This document shows positions 18,363 to 27,282 of a stretch of 64,000 nucleotides of DNA, piece after piece. The stretch's first letter is position 1; each line of letters begins with the position of its first letter. Origin of the DNA: an uncultured Bacteroidota bacterium (lineage in GTDB: Bacteria; Bacteroidota; Bacteroidia; Flavobacteriales; Flavobacteriaceae). Below the pieces are notes generated by a model. That model was given only the letters and a program-made list of their open reading frames with translations. It had not been told where the DNA came from and did not search any database. A program made the translations under genes and the position numbers. The DNA lies in contig CACMJT010000004.1 in NCBI GenBank assembly GCA_902614065.1, positions 96,832 through 160,831 on the forward strand, in the 5' to 3' direction.

Positions 18363-19871
18363 ATCTTCCTCTTCATCTGACCTGTATGATCCACTTTCAA
18401 AGGCTTGGTCAGGATTTACTTTTTTATCCGAATTAATTTTTGACTGATATTCAAAAGGATTTTCAAAAGCTGAAAGATTTTCAAATTTCCCAAGAGAATT
18501 AATAAACTTAAGTTTTATAGAACTCAGACCACCATTTCTGTGTTTAGCAACAATAAATTCTGCTTGACCAAGAGCTGGAGAGCGTTCTTCATCATCCCAT
18601 TCATCAATTTTATAATACTCAGGTCTATACAAAAATGAAACAATATCTGCATCTTGCTCTATGGCTCCTGATTCTCTCAAATCAGACAATATAGGTCGTT
18701 TTGTACCACCTCTTAATTCAACTGCTCGTGACAATTGAGAAAGAGCTATAATTGGAATATCTAGTTCTTTAGCGAGTGCTTTTAGATTTCTTGAAATTGT
18801 TGATATTTCTTGCTCCCGATTTCCCGATTTCTGACTTGAACCCAAAGTCATTAGCTGAAGGTAGTCCACAACTATTAATTTAATACCATATTGAGAAGAT
18901 AATCTTCTAGCTTTGGCCCTGAGCTCAAAAATTGACAAAGATGGGGTATCATCAATATAAAGTGGCGCATTTTCAAGATTGGTAACTTTTACATTTAATA
19001 ATTGCCACTCAAACTTTTCCAATTTACCAGTTCTTAATTTTTCGGAGTTAAGGCCCGTTTCTGAAGATATTAATCGGGTGATTAATTGGATTGCGGACAT
19101 TTCAAGAGAAAAAAAGGCTACAGGAATATTGTTTTCAACAGTAATATTTCTAGCCATTGACAATGTAAATGCAGTTTTACCCATTCCAGGTCTGGCTGCA
19201 ACAATTATTAAATCACTGGGTTGCCATCCTGAGGTTAATCTATCAATTTCTCCAAATCCAGAAGCTATTCCACTTAAACCTTCTTTTTTGGAAATTTCTT
19301 CAATTTTTTTCTTGGCCGCTAATACCAAATCTTCCGCTGACTGAGTATTTTTTTTCAAATTTCGTTGTGAAATATCATAAATTTTGGACTCAGCTTTATC
19401 AAGCAAATCAAAAACATCAGAGGTTTCATCATATGAATCTTCAATAATATCGTTAGAAATGGAAATAAGCTTTCTTTGAATAAATTTCTGTAATATAATT
19501 CTAGAATGAAATTCTATATGAGCTGAGGATGATACCTTTTGGGATAATTCTATCAAATAATAGTCCCCTCCCACTGAATTTAAATTTCCATCTTTTTTTA
19601 GCTGAAAAGAAACGGTCTTGATGTCAATAGGTTCTTGTTTTTCAAATAGAGAAATAATTGCATTAAAAATTAGTTGGTGACTTTCTTTGTAAAAAGCTTC
19701 AGGCTGGAGAATGTCAATAACTTCATCAACACCTTTTTTATCAATCATCATTGCTCCTAATACTACTTCCTCTAAATCTACTGCTTGTGGTGGAAGCTTA
19801 CCTTTCTGTAAAGAAAAAACTGAGGCTTTTTCGCCATATTGATCAGCATTAACATTAGAAACTCTTTTCAT
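18354..19871 (-). CDS. dnaB: Replicative DNA helicase DnaB
   Basis: Hexameric fork helicase, 505 residues, no intein. The N-terminal DnaB_N domain begins at [19 protein letters not shown] near residue 27. The RecA-like domain has Walker A ARPGMGKT near residue 226, [21 protein letters not shown] (Walker B), SQLSRAVE and [16 protein letters not shown] short acidic tail follows. It is transcribed away from a 103-bp AT-rich region with two DnaA-box-like repeats. A DciA-type loader candidate is at 32402. Confidence 0.97.
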   Translation of the reverse strand: MKRVSNVNADQYGEKASVFSLQKGKLPPQAVDLEEVVLGAMMIDKKGVDEVIDILQPEAFYKESHQLIFNAIISLFEKQEPIDIKTVSFQLKKDGNLNSVGGDYYLIELSQKVSSSAHIEFHSRIILQKFIQRKLISISNDIIEDSYDETSDVFDLLDKAESKIYDISQRNLKKNTQSAEDLVLAAKKKIEEISKKEGLSGIASGFGEIDRLTSGWQPSDLIIVAARPGMGKTAFTLSMARNITVENNIPVAFFSLEMSAIQLITRLISSETGLNSEKLRTGKLEKFEWQLLNVKVTNLENAPLYIDDTPSLSIFELRAKARRLSSQYGIKLIVVDYLQLMTLGSSQKSGNREQEISTISRNLKALAKELDIPIIALSQLSRAVELRGGTKRPILSDLRESGAIEQDADIVSFLYRPEYYKIDEWDDEERSPALGQAEFIVAKHRNGGLSSIKLKFINSLGKFENLSAFENPFEYQSKINSDKKVNPDQAFESGSYRSDEEEDLF

Positions 19872-19936
19872 ACTTCTAACATAAAAAAATTAAAAATGAA
19901 ATATTAAATATTAAATCAAAATAAACGAACAGGATT

Positions 19937-19967
19937 TTGTTGATAATTATTCAAAAATTGTTGATAA
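19937..19967 (-). promoter_or_regulatory. Two DnaA-box-like direct repeats upstream of dnaB
   Basis: The 10-mer TTGTTGATAA occurs twice on the plus strand (19937-19946 and 19958-19967), start-to-start 21 bp, two helical turns. On the minus strand, the dnaB strand, each reads TTATCAACA, one base from the DnaA box TTATCCACA. Both lie in the gap between the accA stop and the dnaB start, next to a run of almost pure A/T. They could be a DnaA-controlled operator for dnaB or part of an origin-like site. Binding is inferred. Confidence 0.45.
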
Positions 19968-19974
19968 CAGAAAG

Positions 19975-20928
19975 TTAATCACTGTACACACCCATTTCAG
20001 TAAATCTTGACATTCTATTCTCTAGTAATTTAGAAATACTTTGTTTTTTTAGGTTAAAAAATGTTTTTAAAATTTCCTTTTTTAGTGAAGTATATATTTT
20101 TTCAGGATTTTGATGCGCTCCTCCAAGAGGTTCTTTTATTATTTTATCAATTAGTTTATTTTTTTTCATGTCTTCAGGAGTTAACTTTAGTGCTTCAGCG
20201 GCTTGCTCTTTGTGATCCCAGCTCCTCCATAAAATTGAAGAACATGATTCAGGAGAAATTACAGAATACCATGTGTTTTCTAGCATCATAATTTTATCAC
20301 CTACTCCGATTCCCAAAGCACCACCTGAGGCCCCTTCTCCAATTATAACCACAATAATTTGAGTTCTTATTTTAAACATTTCGTAAAGATTTCTTGCTAT
20401 GGCTTCAGCTTGTCCTTTTTCTTCGGCCTCAATTCCAGGATAAGCTCCAGGCGTGTCAATTAGAGCAACGACAGGTATAGAAAATTTCTCAGCTAACTTC
20501 ATCAATCTGAGTGCTTTTCTGTAGCCTTCTGGATTTGCCATTCCAAAATTTCTATATTGTCTGCTTTTAATATTGTTACCTTTTTGCTGACCTATAAACA
20601 TAAAGGTTTGATTATCTAATTTACCAAGTCCACCAATCATAGCTTTATCATCTGAAATATTTCTATCTCCATGAAGCTCTAAAAAATTATTATTAGTCAT
20701 ATTAACTAAGTAATCAAGTGTATAAGGTCGAGATGGGTGTCTGGAAAGCTGAACTCTCTGCCAAGGAGTCAATGACCCATAAATTTCTTTTTTCCTTAAA
20801 AGCAATTTAGATTTGATTTCCTGCAATGTATCTTTAACATCAACTTTACCATCACTACCTAACTTTTTACAATTTTCTAACTGATCGTTTAAATCTTTTA
20901 AAGGCAACTCAAAATCTAGGTATTCCAT
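19975..20928 (-). CDS. accA: Acetyl-CoA carboxylase carboxyltransferase subunit alpha
   Basis: Forms the carboxyltransferase with AccD and transfers CO2 from carboxybiotin to acetyl-CoA for fatty acid synthesis. The 317-residue protein shows the AccA pattern: [21 protein letters not shown] near residue 57, [49 protein letters not shown] and [14 protein letters not shown]. Transcribed toward dnaB; the LptF/G-type gene is 25 bp upstream. Confidence 0.96.
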   Translation of the reverse strand: MEYLDFELPLKDLNDQLENCKKLGSDGKVDVKDTLQEIKSKLLLRKKEIYGSLTPWQRVQLSRHPSRPYTLDYLVNMTNNNFLELHGDRNISDDKAMIGGLGKLDNQTFMFIGQQKGNNIKSRQYRNFGMANPEGYRKALRLMKLAEKFSIPVVALIDTPGAYPGIEAEEKGQAEAIARNLYEMFKIRTQIIVVIIGEGASGGALGIGVGDKIMMLENTWYSVISPESCSSILWRSWDHKEQAAEALKLTPEDMKKNKLIDKIIKEPLGGAHQNPEKIYTSLKKEILKTFFNLKKQSISKLLENRMSRFTEMGVYSD

Positions 20929-20953
20929 AGTGATAAATATACATTAAGAAACT

Positions 20954-22030
20954 TTATTTTAATGATAATTTAACAATATATGCAGTAACAAATGCAAAAA
21001 TTATATTCGGAATCCAAGCTCCAAGATATGGATCTAGATTTGACTCTGTTACTAAGACTGAAAAAAACTTATCGAAGAAAACAAAAACGAAAGCCAGTGA
21101 TATTCCAAGTGCTAAATTTAAACCAATACCTCCTCTTTTTTTAAAGGATGCAACTGCTACAGCTAATATTGTCAAAATTATAACAGAGATTGGTATGGTA
21201 ATCCTCTTATTCTTTTCTAATATATGGCTATTTAAAAGTGGAGATCCACTTTTTCTCTCACTTTCAATAAATCTATTTAACTCAAAAAAATTTAATGTCT
21301 TTGCTTGATAATTTATAACTTCTAAGTCTGAAATTTTGAAATTCATAACAGTATCAAAAATCCTTTTACTTTCAATTTGCTCAGCTTGATTTTTGAATGT
21401 TCTTTTAAAATAGTCTGTTAGTCTAAATAAACTGTCTTTTTCAATCCACCTTATATTTCTTGCAAGTATTTTTTCTTCCAGTCTATTACCATTAAATTTT
21501 TCAATAGAGAAATTATAAGCTTGATTTCTTGTTTTATTATATGAACTAACATACAAAAATTCATCTTCAGATATTTGTTTGTAAACAGATTTAAGAGAAT
21601 TGTTATTATTTTTTTTACTCAAATATTTATTTTGAAAAATTGTAAAACTTTTATTTTTTTCTGGAATTATAAACATTCCGGAAAAAAGAGATAAAATTGC
21701 AATAAAAATTGATGTTAGAATGAATGGGTGTAAATATCTTCTGAAAGAGACGCCAGAGCTTAATATTGCAACAACTTCAGAATTTGTTGACAATTTTGAG
21801 GTAAACCAAATTACAGCCAAAAAAACAAAAATTGGAAATAAAAAATAACCATAGTACCAAATAAAATCTAAGTAGTAATTAGAGACTTCGTAAAATCCTA
21901 AGTCATGCTCTTTGAACTTATCAATTTTCTCAGAAACGTCAACCAATATCCCTATTGGAATAAAAAGAAGAAACATGAAAAAAAATGACTTCAAAAACTG
22001 TTTGATTATGTATTGGTCAAGAATCTTCAT
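20954..22030 (-). CDS. LptF/LptG-family permease (YjgP/YjgQ)
   Basis: A 358-residue inner-membrane protein. It has an N-terminal helix with LDQYIIKQFLKSFFF, two further helices, a large periplasmic beta region (residues ~110-260) and three C-terminal helices including KKRGGIGLNLALGISLAFVF. This is the layout of the LptFG lipopolysaccharide export permease. Whether it is LptF or LptG cannot be decided here. Its ATG shares one base with the tgt stop (TAATG), so the two are coupled. Confidence 0.88.
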   Translation of the reverse strand: MKILDQYIIKQFLKSFFFMFLLFIPIGILVDVSEKIDKFKEHDLGFYEVSNYYLDFIWYYGYFLFPIFVFLAVIWFTSKLSTNSEVVAILSSGVSFRRYLHPFILTSIFIAILSLFSGMFIIPEKNKSFTIFQNKYLSKKNNNNSLKSVYKQISEDEFLYVSSYNKTRNQAYNFSIEKFNGNRLEEKILARNIRWIEKDSLFRLTDYFKRTFKNQAEQIESKRIFDTVMNFKISDLEVINYQAKTLNFFELNRFIESERKSGSPLLNSHILEKNKRITIPISVIILTILAVAVASFKKRGGIGLNLALGISLAFVFVFFDKFFSVLVTESNLDPYLGAWIPNIIFAFVTAYIVKLSLK

Positions 22031-23160
22031 TATAATTTATTGTCCAGTTTTTTTACCATAGTATTTTTCCAATTATCAAAATCTCCATCCAAAATTTTTT
22101 CTTTTGTTTTTTTTATAAGCCAACTGTAAAAACCTAAATTATGTATTGTAGCAATTTGTTTACCTAAATTTTCATTAATTGAAAAGAGATGACGTAAATA
22201 TGCTTTTGAATACTTACTATCAACGAAGGTCAATCCATTGGTATCAATTTGAGAAAAATCACTCTTCCATTTTTCATTTTTAATGTTAATTTTTCCCTCT
22301 GATGTGAAAAGCATTCCATTCCTGGCATTTCTAGTTGGCATCACACAATCAAACATATCTACACCCAAAGATATATTTTCTAAAATATTTGTTGGTGTTC
22401 CAACCCCCATCAAATATCTTGGCTTACTTTCAGGTAGTTTATCGCATACCGTTTCACACATTTCATACATTAAATCGTGAGGTTCACCCACTGAAAGACC
22501 ACCTATTGCATTTCCTGGTAGATCCATTGATGAAACAAACTCTGCAGATTCACTTCGCAAATCTGCATATACACTACCTTGAACAATTGGGAATAAAAAC
22601 TGTTCTCGTAAATTATTATTTTCACCATGTTTAAATTCTTTAATGCATCTTTGAAGCCACCTATGTGTTAGATTCATTGATTTTCTAGCATAATTTTTAT
22701 CACAAGGATATGGCGTACACTCATCAAATGCCATGATTATATCTGCACCAATGCTTTTTTGAATTTGAATTGCTTTTTCAGGGCTAAAAAAGTGGTAAGA
22801 ACCATCAATATGAGATTTAAATTTAACACCATCCTCCTCAATTTTTCTATTATCTGAAAGGGAATAAACTTGATATCCTCCGCTATCTGTCAAAACATTT
22901 CTATCCCATGACATAAAATTGTGAATACCTCCCGAATTTTTTATTATATCATGTCCCGGCCGAAGATACAGGTGATATGTATTAGCCAGTATTATTTGTG
23001 AATCAGATGCATCAACCAAATCTTTTCCATGCAAACCTTTTATCGCTGCTGAAGTTGCAACAGGCATAAAAATTGGGGTTTCAATTTTTCGACCGTTCAG
23101 GGTGATTTCTGCTATCCTAGCTCTGGTTTTTGTATCTTTTTTTATAATTTTAAAATGCAC
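22030..23160 (-). CDS. tgt: tRNA-guanine transglycosylase, zinc cysteines absent
   Basis: Replaces G34 with preQ1 in tRNAs with GUN anticodons. Of 376 residues, the TIM-barrel core has LTDSGGYQVYSL with the active-site Asp near residue 89, MAFDECTPYP, AIGGLSVGEP and the catalytic GVDMFDCVMPTRNARNG region near 263. The usual C-terminal zinc motif (CxCxxC with a later His) is not there: the segment reads SDFSQIDTNGLTFVDSKYSKAYLRHL, with no Cys. I recall the same in other Bacteroidota. The start is GTG 23160, 4 nt after a TATATTTG box. The LptF/G gene follows with a 1-nt overlap. Confidence 0.94.
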   Translation of the reverse strand: MHFKIIKKDTKTRARIAEITLNGRKIETPIFMPVATSAAIKGLHGKDLVDASDSQIILANTYHLYLRPGHDIIKNSGGIHNFMSWDRNVLTDSGGYQVYSLSDNRKIEEDGVKFKSHIDGSYHFFSPEKAIQIQKSIGADIIMAFDECTPYPCDKNYARKSMNLTHRWLQRCIKEFKHGENNNLREQFLFPIVQGSVYADLRSESAEFVSSMDLPGNAIGGLSVGEPHDLMYEMCETVCDKLPESKPRYLMGVGTPTNILENISLGVDMFDCVMPTRNARNGMLFTSEGKINIKNEKWKSDFSQIDTNGLTFVDSKYSKAYLRHLFSINENLGKQIATIHNLGFYSWLIKKTKEKILDGDFDNWKNTMVKKLDNKL

Positions 23161-23164
23161 TTTT

Positions 23165-23172
23165 CAAATATA
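23165..23172 (-). promoter_or_regulatory. Predicted -7 box TATATTTG, tgt promoter
   Basis: A perfect TAnnTTTG box on the minus strand, ending 4 nt before the GTG start of tgt. This would place the transcription start at or very near the start codon (leaderless). A TTTG is present further upstream at 23192-23189, but the spacer is only 16 nt. Confidence 0.5.
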
Positions 23173-23251
23173 TTAATATATAGTATCACAAAAGTTAATA
23201 AGTTTGATAAAGATTTGCTTTTAACAAATTAAAGTTCATTATTTTCAAATT

Positions 23252-24088
23252 ATGACAAGTAACCAAAAACTAGTTTTTCAAATCAGAAGAGACATTGTGA
23301 GAATGGTACATTCAAACAATTCAGGTCACCCTGGTGGTTCACTAGGTTGTACAGAGTTTTTTGTTGTTTTATTCTTTGAAATAATGAAAAGAAAAAATGA
23401 ATTTGAGATGAATGGTTTAGATGAAGATCTCTTTTTCCTATCAAATGGTCATATTTCACCAGTCTTCTACAGTACACTAGCAAGAGCTGGTTATTTTCCA
23501 ATTGAAGAACTGTCGACTTTCAGAAACATAAATTCTAGATTACAGGGACATCCAACGACTCATGAAGGACTACCAGGTGTTAGAATAGCTAGTGGCTCTC
23601 TTGGTCAGGGCATGTCTGTTGCTATTGGTGCAGCACTTTCAAAAAAAATGAATGGAGAAAAAAATATAATATATAGCCTTCATGGTGACGGTGAGTTACA
23701 AGAGGGACAAAACTGGGAAGCTATAATGTATGCAGCTGCAAATAAAGTAGATAATTTGATTTGTACCATTGATAATAATAATAAACAAATTGATGGAGAT
23801 TTAAAAGACGTTTTAGATTTGGGTGATATTGAATCAAAATTTAAAAGTTTTGGTTGGTTAACAATTAATTTAGAAAACGGAAATGATTTGGATGATGTAA
23901 GTCAGGCACTAAAGTATGCCAAAAATAAATGCTTCAATAGAAAGCCTATTGTTATTATCATGAAAACTGTAATGGGTAATGGTGTAGATTATATGATGGG
24001 AACCCATAAGTGGCACGGTGTAGCTCCAAATGATCAAGAACTTGAAGCTGCTTTGAACCAAAACCCAGAAACACTAAAAGATTATTAA
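23252..24088 (+). CDS. Transketolase, N-terminal subunit
   Basis: Thiamine diphosphate-binding half of a split transketolase (278 residues) in the non-oxidative pentose phosphate pathway. It has HPGGSLGCTEFFVVLF near residue 27, LSNGHISPVFYSTLARAG, GSLGQGMSVAIGAAL, the diphosphate/Mg motif GDGELQEGQNWEAIMYAA and a C-terminal GTHKWHGVAPN. The C-terminal partner follows after 3 nt, so they should be made in equal amounts as a complex. Confidence 0.94.
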   Translation: MTSNQKLVFQIRRDIVRMVHSNNSGHPGGSLGCTEFFVVLFFEIMKRKNEFEMNGLDEDLFFLSNGHISPVFYSTLARAGYFPIEELSTFRNINSRLQGHPTTHEGLPGVRIASGSLGQGMSVAIGAALSKKMNGEKNIIYSLHGDGELQEGQNWEAIMYAAANKVDNLICTIDNNNKQIDGDLKDVLDLGDIESKFKSFGWLTINLENGNDLDDVSQALKYAKNKCFNRKPIVIIMKTVMGNGVDYMMGTHKWHGVAPNDQELEAALNQNPETLKDY

Positions 24089-24091
24089 ATA

Positions 24092-25045
24092 ATGTTTGGA
24101 TTTAAAAACTATGGAAATAATGACACAAGGTCTGGATTTGGTGTTGGTTTAGTTGAAGCTGCATCTAAAAATAAAGATATTGTTGCTCTGTGTGCAGACT
24201 TGACTGGTTCATTAAAAATGAATGATTTTAAAAATAAATATCCAAATAGATTTTTTCAAATTGGAATTGCAGAAGCAAATATGATTGGGATTGCTGCTGG
24301 AATGACAATTGGAAAAAAAATTCCTTATACAGGCACTTTTGCCAATTTTTCAACAGGAAGAGTATATGATCAAATAAGACAATCGGTTGCTTACTCTAAT
24401 AAAAATGTTAAAATATGTGCCTCACACGCTGGTATCACACTTGGTGAGGATGGTGCAACTCATCAGATTTTGGAGGACATCGGAATGATGAAAATGCTTC
24501 CAGGAATGGTTGTTATCAACCCTTGTGATTTTAATCAAACAAAAGCAGCAACTATTGAAATATCAAAATACAATGGGCCAGTTTACCTAAGGTTTGGAAG
24601 GCCGAAAGTACCAAATTTTACCCCTGAGAATCAAAATTTTGAGATTGGAAAAGGAATTAGGTTAGTTGAGGGTAGTGATGTCACGATAGTATGTACAGGT
24701 CATCTAGTTTGGCACGCAATTGAGTCTGCAGATTTATTAAAAGAGAAAGGAATTTCTGTAGAAGTTATTAATATTCACACCATAAAACCATTGGATGAAG
24801 AAATTATTCTAAAATCCATTGAAAAAACAGGTTGTGTTGTAAGTGCAGAAGAACATAACACCATAGGTGGATTAGGTGAGTCAGTAGCATCTTTGATTGT
24901 CAAAAACAAACTAGTTCCAATGGAGTTTGTTGGAGTTAATGATCAGTTTGGAGAATCTGGAAAACCATCTGATTTAATGAAAAAATATGGCCTATCAAAA
25001 GAATCTATTATTGAAAGCTGTGAAAAAGTTTTAAAAAGAAAATAA
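24092..25045 (+). CDS. Transketolase, C-terminal subunit
   Basis: Pyrimidine-binding and C-terminal domains of the split transketolase, 317 residues. Signatures include RSGFGVGLVEAA, FFQIGIAEANMIGIAAGM (with the Glu that activates the cofactor) near residue 60, SHAGITLGEDGATHQ, YLRFGRPKVPNF and EEHNTIGGLGESVA. Together with the upstream gene it corresponds to one full-length transketolase of about 600 residues. Confidence 0.94.
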   Translation: MFGFKNYGNNDTRSGFGVGLVEAASKNKDIVALCADLTGSLKMNDFKNKYPNRFFQIGIAEANMIGIAAGMTIGKKIPYTGTFANFSTGRVYDQIRQSVAYSNKNVKICASHAGITLGEDGATHQILEDIGMMKMLPGMVVINPCDFNQTKAATIEISKYNGPVYLRFGRPKVPNFTPENQNFEIGKGIRLVEGSDVTIVCTGHLVWHAIESADLLKEKGISVEVINIHTIKPLDEEIILKSIEKTGCVVSAEEHNTIGGLGESVASLIVKNKLVPMEFVGVNDQFGESGKPSDLMKKYGLSKESIIESCEKVLKRK

Positions 25046-25046
25046 T

Positions 25047-25940
25047 TTATTCGTTATCCAAATAATCAGGGATACCATCACCGTCAGTATCATCTGCAAC
25101 CCCGTCACCATCAAGATCATACTCATCTTTTGTTAAGATACCATCATTATCGTCATCAGGGTCCTGATAGTCAGGTATGGTATCAGAGTCTGTGTCATCA
25201 TTATCAAAATTACTATCTCCGTCAAGATCTTCTAAAATTGTCAACACAGTATCATTATCATGGTCCGTTCTGTTTAGTGTCATCATTTGAACCTGAAATA
25301 TTAATGGGGAATATTGAGGGATATTTGAGGTTGCTCCGTTATAATACCCTAAACCAGAGGGCATGATCACAAAGCCTATTCCAAAATTGGTGAAATTGTA
25401 AGTCCCGTCTGAGTTTGTATTAATATTGCCTTTTTTTAACAGTGGAACAAATTCTTGGAAACCACGAACAATATTCTTGGCCTGTAACCAAATTGGAGCA
25501 TTTCTTTGATCAAATATATCTTTGTTTAGTAGCATGCCTTTATATTTAACAAAAACCGAATCTGCAACGGTTGGATTATCACCAATACCTTCCCTTATTA
25601 TTACATAGTAAGCAGTATGTGGAAATAAATTACCATCAGAATCTTTTACATTTATGTCAAAACTGGAAACTTGATCATAGATCGATATTTTATTAATATT
25701 GTTACCTTTAATCGAGTCAATTATTAACTCAGGTCCATCACCAGGAGCCAAATTTGAGAAATCCTCATAATTGTAAAAATGGTTTTGCATAAAATCGATG
25801 ATAGAGTCATTTTCAATTATGTGCTGTTCAGTATAATCATTGGCTGGAATTGAGTCTACAGAACCATCATCATCTTTTTTACATGATGTAAAACATAAAA
25901 TTAAAACTGTAGTAAGAGAAAAATATTTGAGAATTTTCAA
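25047..25940 (-). CDS. FKBP-type peptidyl-prolyl isomerase lipoprotein with Asp-rich repeat tail
   Basis: I start at TTG 25940 because it gives a clean lipoprotein signal (MKILKYFSLTTVLILCFTSC). The Cys is followed by KKDDD, like the acidic/basic export signal of surface lipoproteins in this phylum. Residues ~105-225 resemble an FKBP domain (VFVKYKGMLLNKDIFD, IVRGFQEFVPLLKKG, IMPSGLGYYNG). The final ~65 residues are thrombospondin type 3-like Asp repeats (DxDxDGxxD, DTDGDGIPDYLDNE), which usually bind calcium. The role is probably folding at the cell surface; the substrate is unknown. One bp separates it from the convergent transketolase stop. Confidence 0.82.
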   Translation of the reverse strand: MKILKYFSLTTVLILCFTSCKKDDDGSVDSIPANDYTEQHIIENDSIIDFMQNHFYNYEDFSNLAPGDGPELIIDSIKGNNINKISIYDQVSSFDINVKDSDGNLFPHTAYYVIIREGIGDNPTVADSVFVKYKGMLLNKDIFDQRNAPIWLQAKNIVRGFQEFVPLLKKGNINTNSDGTYNFTNFGIGFVIMPSGLGYYNGATSNIPQYSPLIFQVQMMTLNRTDHDNDTVLTILEDLDGDSNFDNDDTDSDTIPDYQDPDDDNDGILTKDEYDLDGDGVADDTDGDGIPDYLDNE

Positions 25941-25985
25941 AGTAAATTTATATTTCAAATCTGATGCAAGATACAATTTTCTTAA

Positions 25986-25993
25986 TATTTTTG
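25986..25993 (+). promoter_or_regulatory. Predicted -7 box TATTTTTG before phosphoribosyltransferase gene
   Basis: Matches TAnnTTTG and lies 21 nt before the ATG at 26015. No TTTG is seen at the -33 position, and T-rich DNA makes chance matches likely. Confidence 0.3.
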
Positions 25994-26014
25994 TTATATT
26001 GATTTTGACTGTTT

Positions 26015-26494
26015 ATGATATTAGATAACAATAAAATTTTGAGAATTTGTAACCGACTTTCTTGTCAAATCATTGAAGAAAGTGATCAATTAAATCATAT
26101 AATACTTGTTGGTATTAAAGAAAAAGGTTTTGAAATTGCTGAAATAATTAAAAAACAAATAACTCTTTTTTCAAAAAAAGACATAAAACTATATCCAATA
26201 AAAATTCAAAAAGATCTTGATGATAAAAAAATACTATTTGACTATAAAATTCCCAAAAATTGTACTGTGTTCATAATTGACGATGTTTTGAATACTGGAA
26301 AGACACTGTTTAAGTCCGTAAACTATTTTTTTAATATTGGTTGTGAAAATATTAAAACCATTGTCTTGATCGATAGAGATCACAAGAAATATCCAGTCAA
26401 TGTTGACATAAAAGGTTTTTCATTATCAACTAACTTTGAAGATACAGTTAAAGTGATATCTAAGGACAAAAAACTAAAGGCCGTTCTTGTTTAG
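26015..26494 (+). CDS. Phosphoribosyltransferase-family protein (PyrR/HPRT fold)
   Basis: A 159-residue type I phosphoribosyltransferase. The PRPP-binding loop is VFIIDDVLNTGKTLFKSV near residue 88, and an early HIILVGIKEKGFEIAEII strand supplies the pyrophosphate-binding region. The base it uses cannot be read from the sequence. PyrR-like regulators and salvage enzymes share this fold. Its 3' end overlaps the convergent aroK by 21 bp, and the pairing with shikimate kinase is common in flavobacteria as I recall. Confidence 0.82.
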   Translation: MILDNNKILRICNRLSCQIIEESDQLNHIILVGIKEKGFEIAEIIKKQITLFSKKDIKLYPIKIQKDLDDKKILFDYKIPKNCTVFIIDDVLNTGKTLFKSVNYFFNIGCENIKTIVLIDRDHKKYPVNVDIKGFSLSTNFEDTVKVISKDKKLKAVLV

Positions 26495-27034
26495 TATTCC
26501 AATAATTTTTTTGCATGCATCCATTTTGTCGTTTAAATCATAAGTTACATGAAATTTAGCCATGTTGTAATAATTTATTCTTTCCAACATATGTTTTGAA
26601 ACAAATTCAATCATTTTTTTTTCTGTTTTAACATCCTTTATGAGTGGACGTTTTGATTTTTTCTCAAATAATTTTTTTGATAACTGCTTAATATTTGGTT
26701 TCAAAAAAAAGGTTAAATCTGTTTTTTCAACAATGAGGTCAATGTTATCAAAATAACAAGGAGTGCCTCCTCCAAGTGACAAAACAAAAAGTTTTTTCTT
26801 ACATAAAATTTTTTCAAGAACTACTCTTTCTTTTTTTCTAAACTCTATTTCACCAAAATCTTTAAAAATTTTTTTCACACTTTTACTGTATTTTTTCTCA
26901 ACTAATTCATCAATATCAAAAAAATTTACATTTAAAATTTTTGATATTTTTTTTCCAATACTTGTTTTACCTGAGCCCATATAACCCATCAGAATGAGTG
27001 GCTGATTTATTTTTTTTAAAATATCTTGTTGCAT
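26474..27034 (-). CDS. aroK: Shikimate kinase
   Basis: Phosphorylates shikimate at the 3-hydroxyl in chorismate synthesis. The Walker A motif is LMGYMGSGKTSIGKKI near residue 18. FFDIDELVEKK, an EFRKKERVVLEKI shikimate-binding Arg segment, LSLGGGTPCY near 78 and a lid with RPLIKD follow. I choose ATG 27034 (MQQDILKKIN) over TTG 27043. The usual size is 165-190; this is 186. Confidence 0.93.
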   Translation of the reverse strand: MQQDILKKINQPLILMGYMGSGKTSIGKKISKILNVNFFDIDELVEKKYSKSVKKIFKDFGEIEFRKKERVVLEKILCKKKLFVLSLGGGTPCYFDNIDLIVEKTDLTFFLKPNIKQLSKKLFEKKSKRPLIKDVKTEKKMIEFVSKHMLERINYYNMAKFHVTYDLNDKMDACKKIIGILNKNGL

Positions 27035-27060
27035 GAATGGCAAATTTAAAGGAAATTATC

Positions 27061-27092
27061 TTTGAAAAATGATATTATTGGTCCTATATTTG
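27061..27092 (+). promoter_or_regulatory. Promoter of the tRNA-Lys/tRNA-Leu/crt unit (TTTG-N20-TATATTTG)
   Basis: TTTG at 27061-27064 and TATATTTG at 27085-27092, with a 20-nt spacer, fit the Bacteroidota -33/-7 consensus. The -7 box ends 15 nt before tRNA-Lys. Nothing else downstream of it, before crtI, leaves room for another promoter except the tRNA genes themselves. Confidence 0.75.
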
Positions 27093-27107
27093 CAAGCGTT
27101 AAAATCA

Positions 27108-27180
27108 GACCTGGTAGCTCAGTTGGTAGAGCATCTCCCTTTTAAGGAGAGGGTCCTGGGTTCGAGCCCCAGCCAGGTCA
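27108..27180 (+). tRNA. tRNA-Lys (anticodon UUU)
   Basis: Cloverleaf with acceptor stem GACCTGG/CCAGGTC, D-arm GCTCAGTTGGTAGAGC, anticodon stem TCTCC/GGAGA around loop CTTTTAA (anticodon TTT) and T-arm CTGGGTTCGAGCCCCAG. Discriminator A at 27180. CCA not encoded. 73 nt. Confidence 0.96.
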
Positions 27181-27188
27181 CAATTCTA

Positions 27189-27272
27189 GCGCACGTGGCG
27201 GAACTGGTAGACGCGCTAGGTTGAGGGCCTAGTGGGAAATATCCCTTGGAGGTTCGAGTCCTCTCGTGTGCA
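27189..27272 (+). tRNA. tRNA-Leu (anticodon GAG)
   Basis: Class II tRNA with a long variable arm (TGGGAAATATCCCTTG). Acceptor stem GCGCACG/CGTGTGC (one G-U), anticodon stem CTAGG/CCTAG around loop TTGAGGG (anticodon GAG), T-arm GAGGTTCGAGTCCTC. 84 nt, CCA not encoded. It follows tRNA-Lys by 8 nt and precedes crtI by 10 nt. Confidence 0.95.
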
Positions 27273-27282
27273 CTAATATATT

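Noticed and set aside
19872..19974. Chromosomal replication origin next to dnaB
   Set aside because: Only two DnaA-like boxes and an AT-rich run are seen, with no dnaA gene or further boxes; GC skew of the whole chromosome would be needed. Kept as a binding-site candidate only.
23173..23251. Promoter for the split transketolase
   Set aside because: TTTG-like elements are present (near 23202 and 23215) but no TAnnTTTG at the right distance before ATG 23252.
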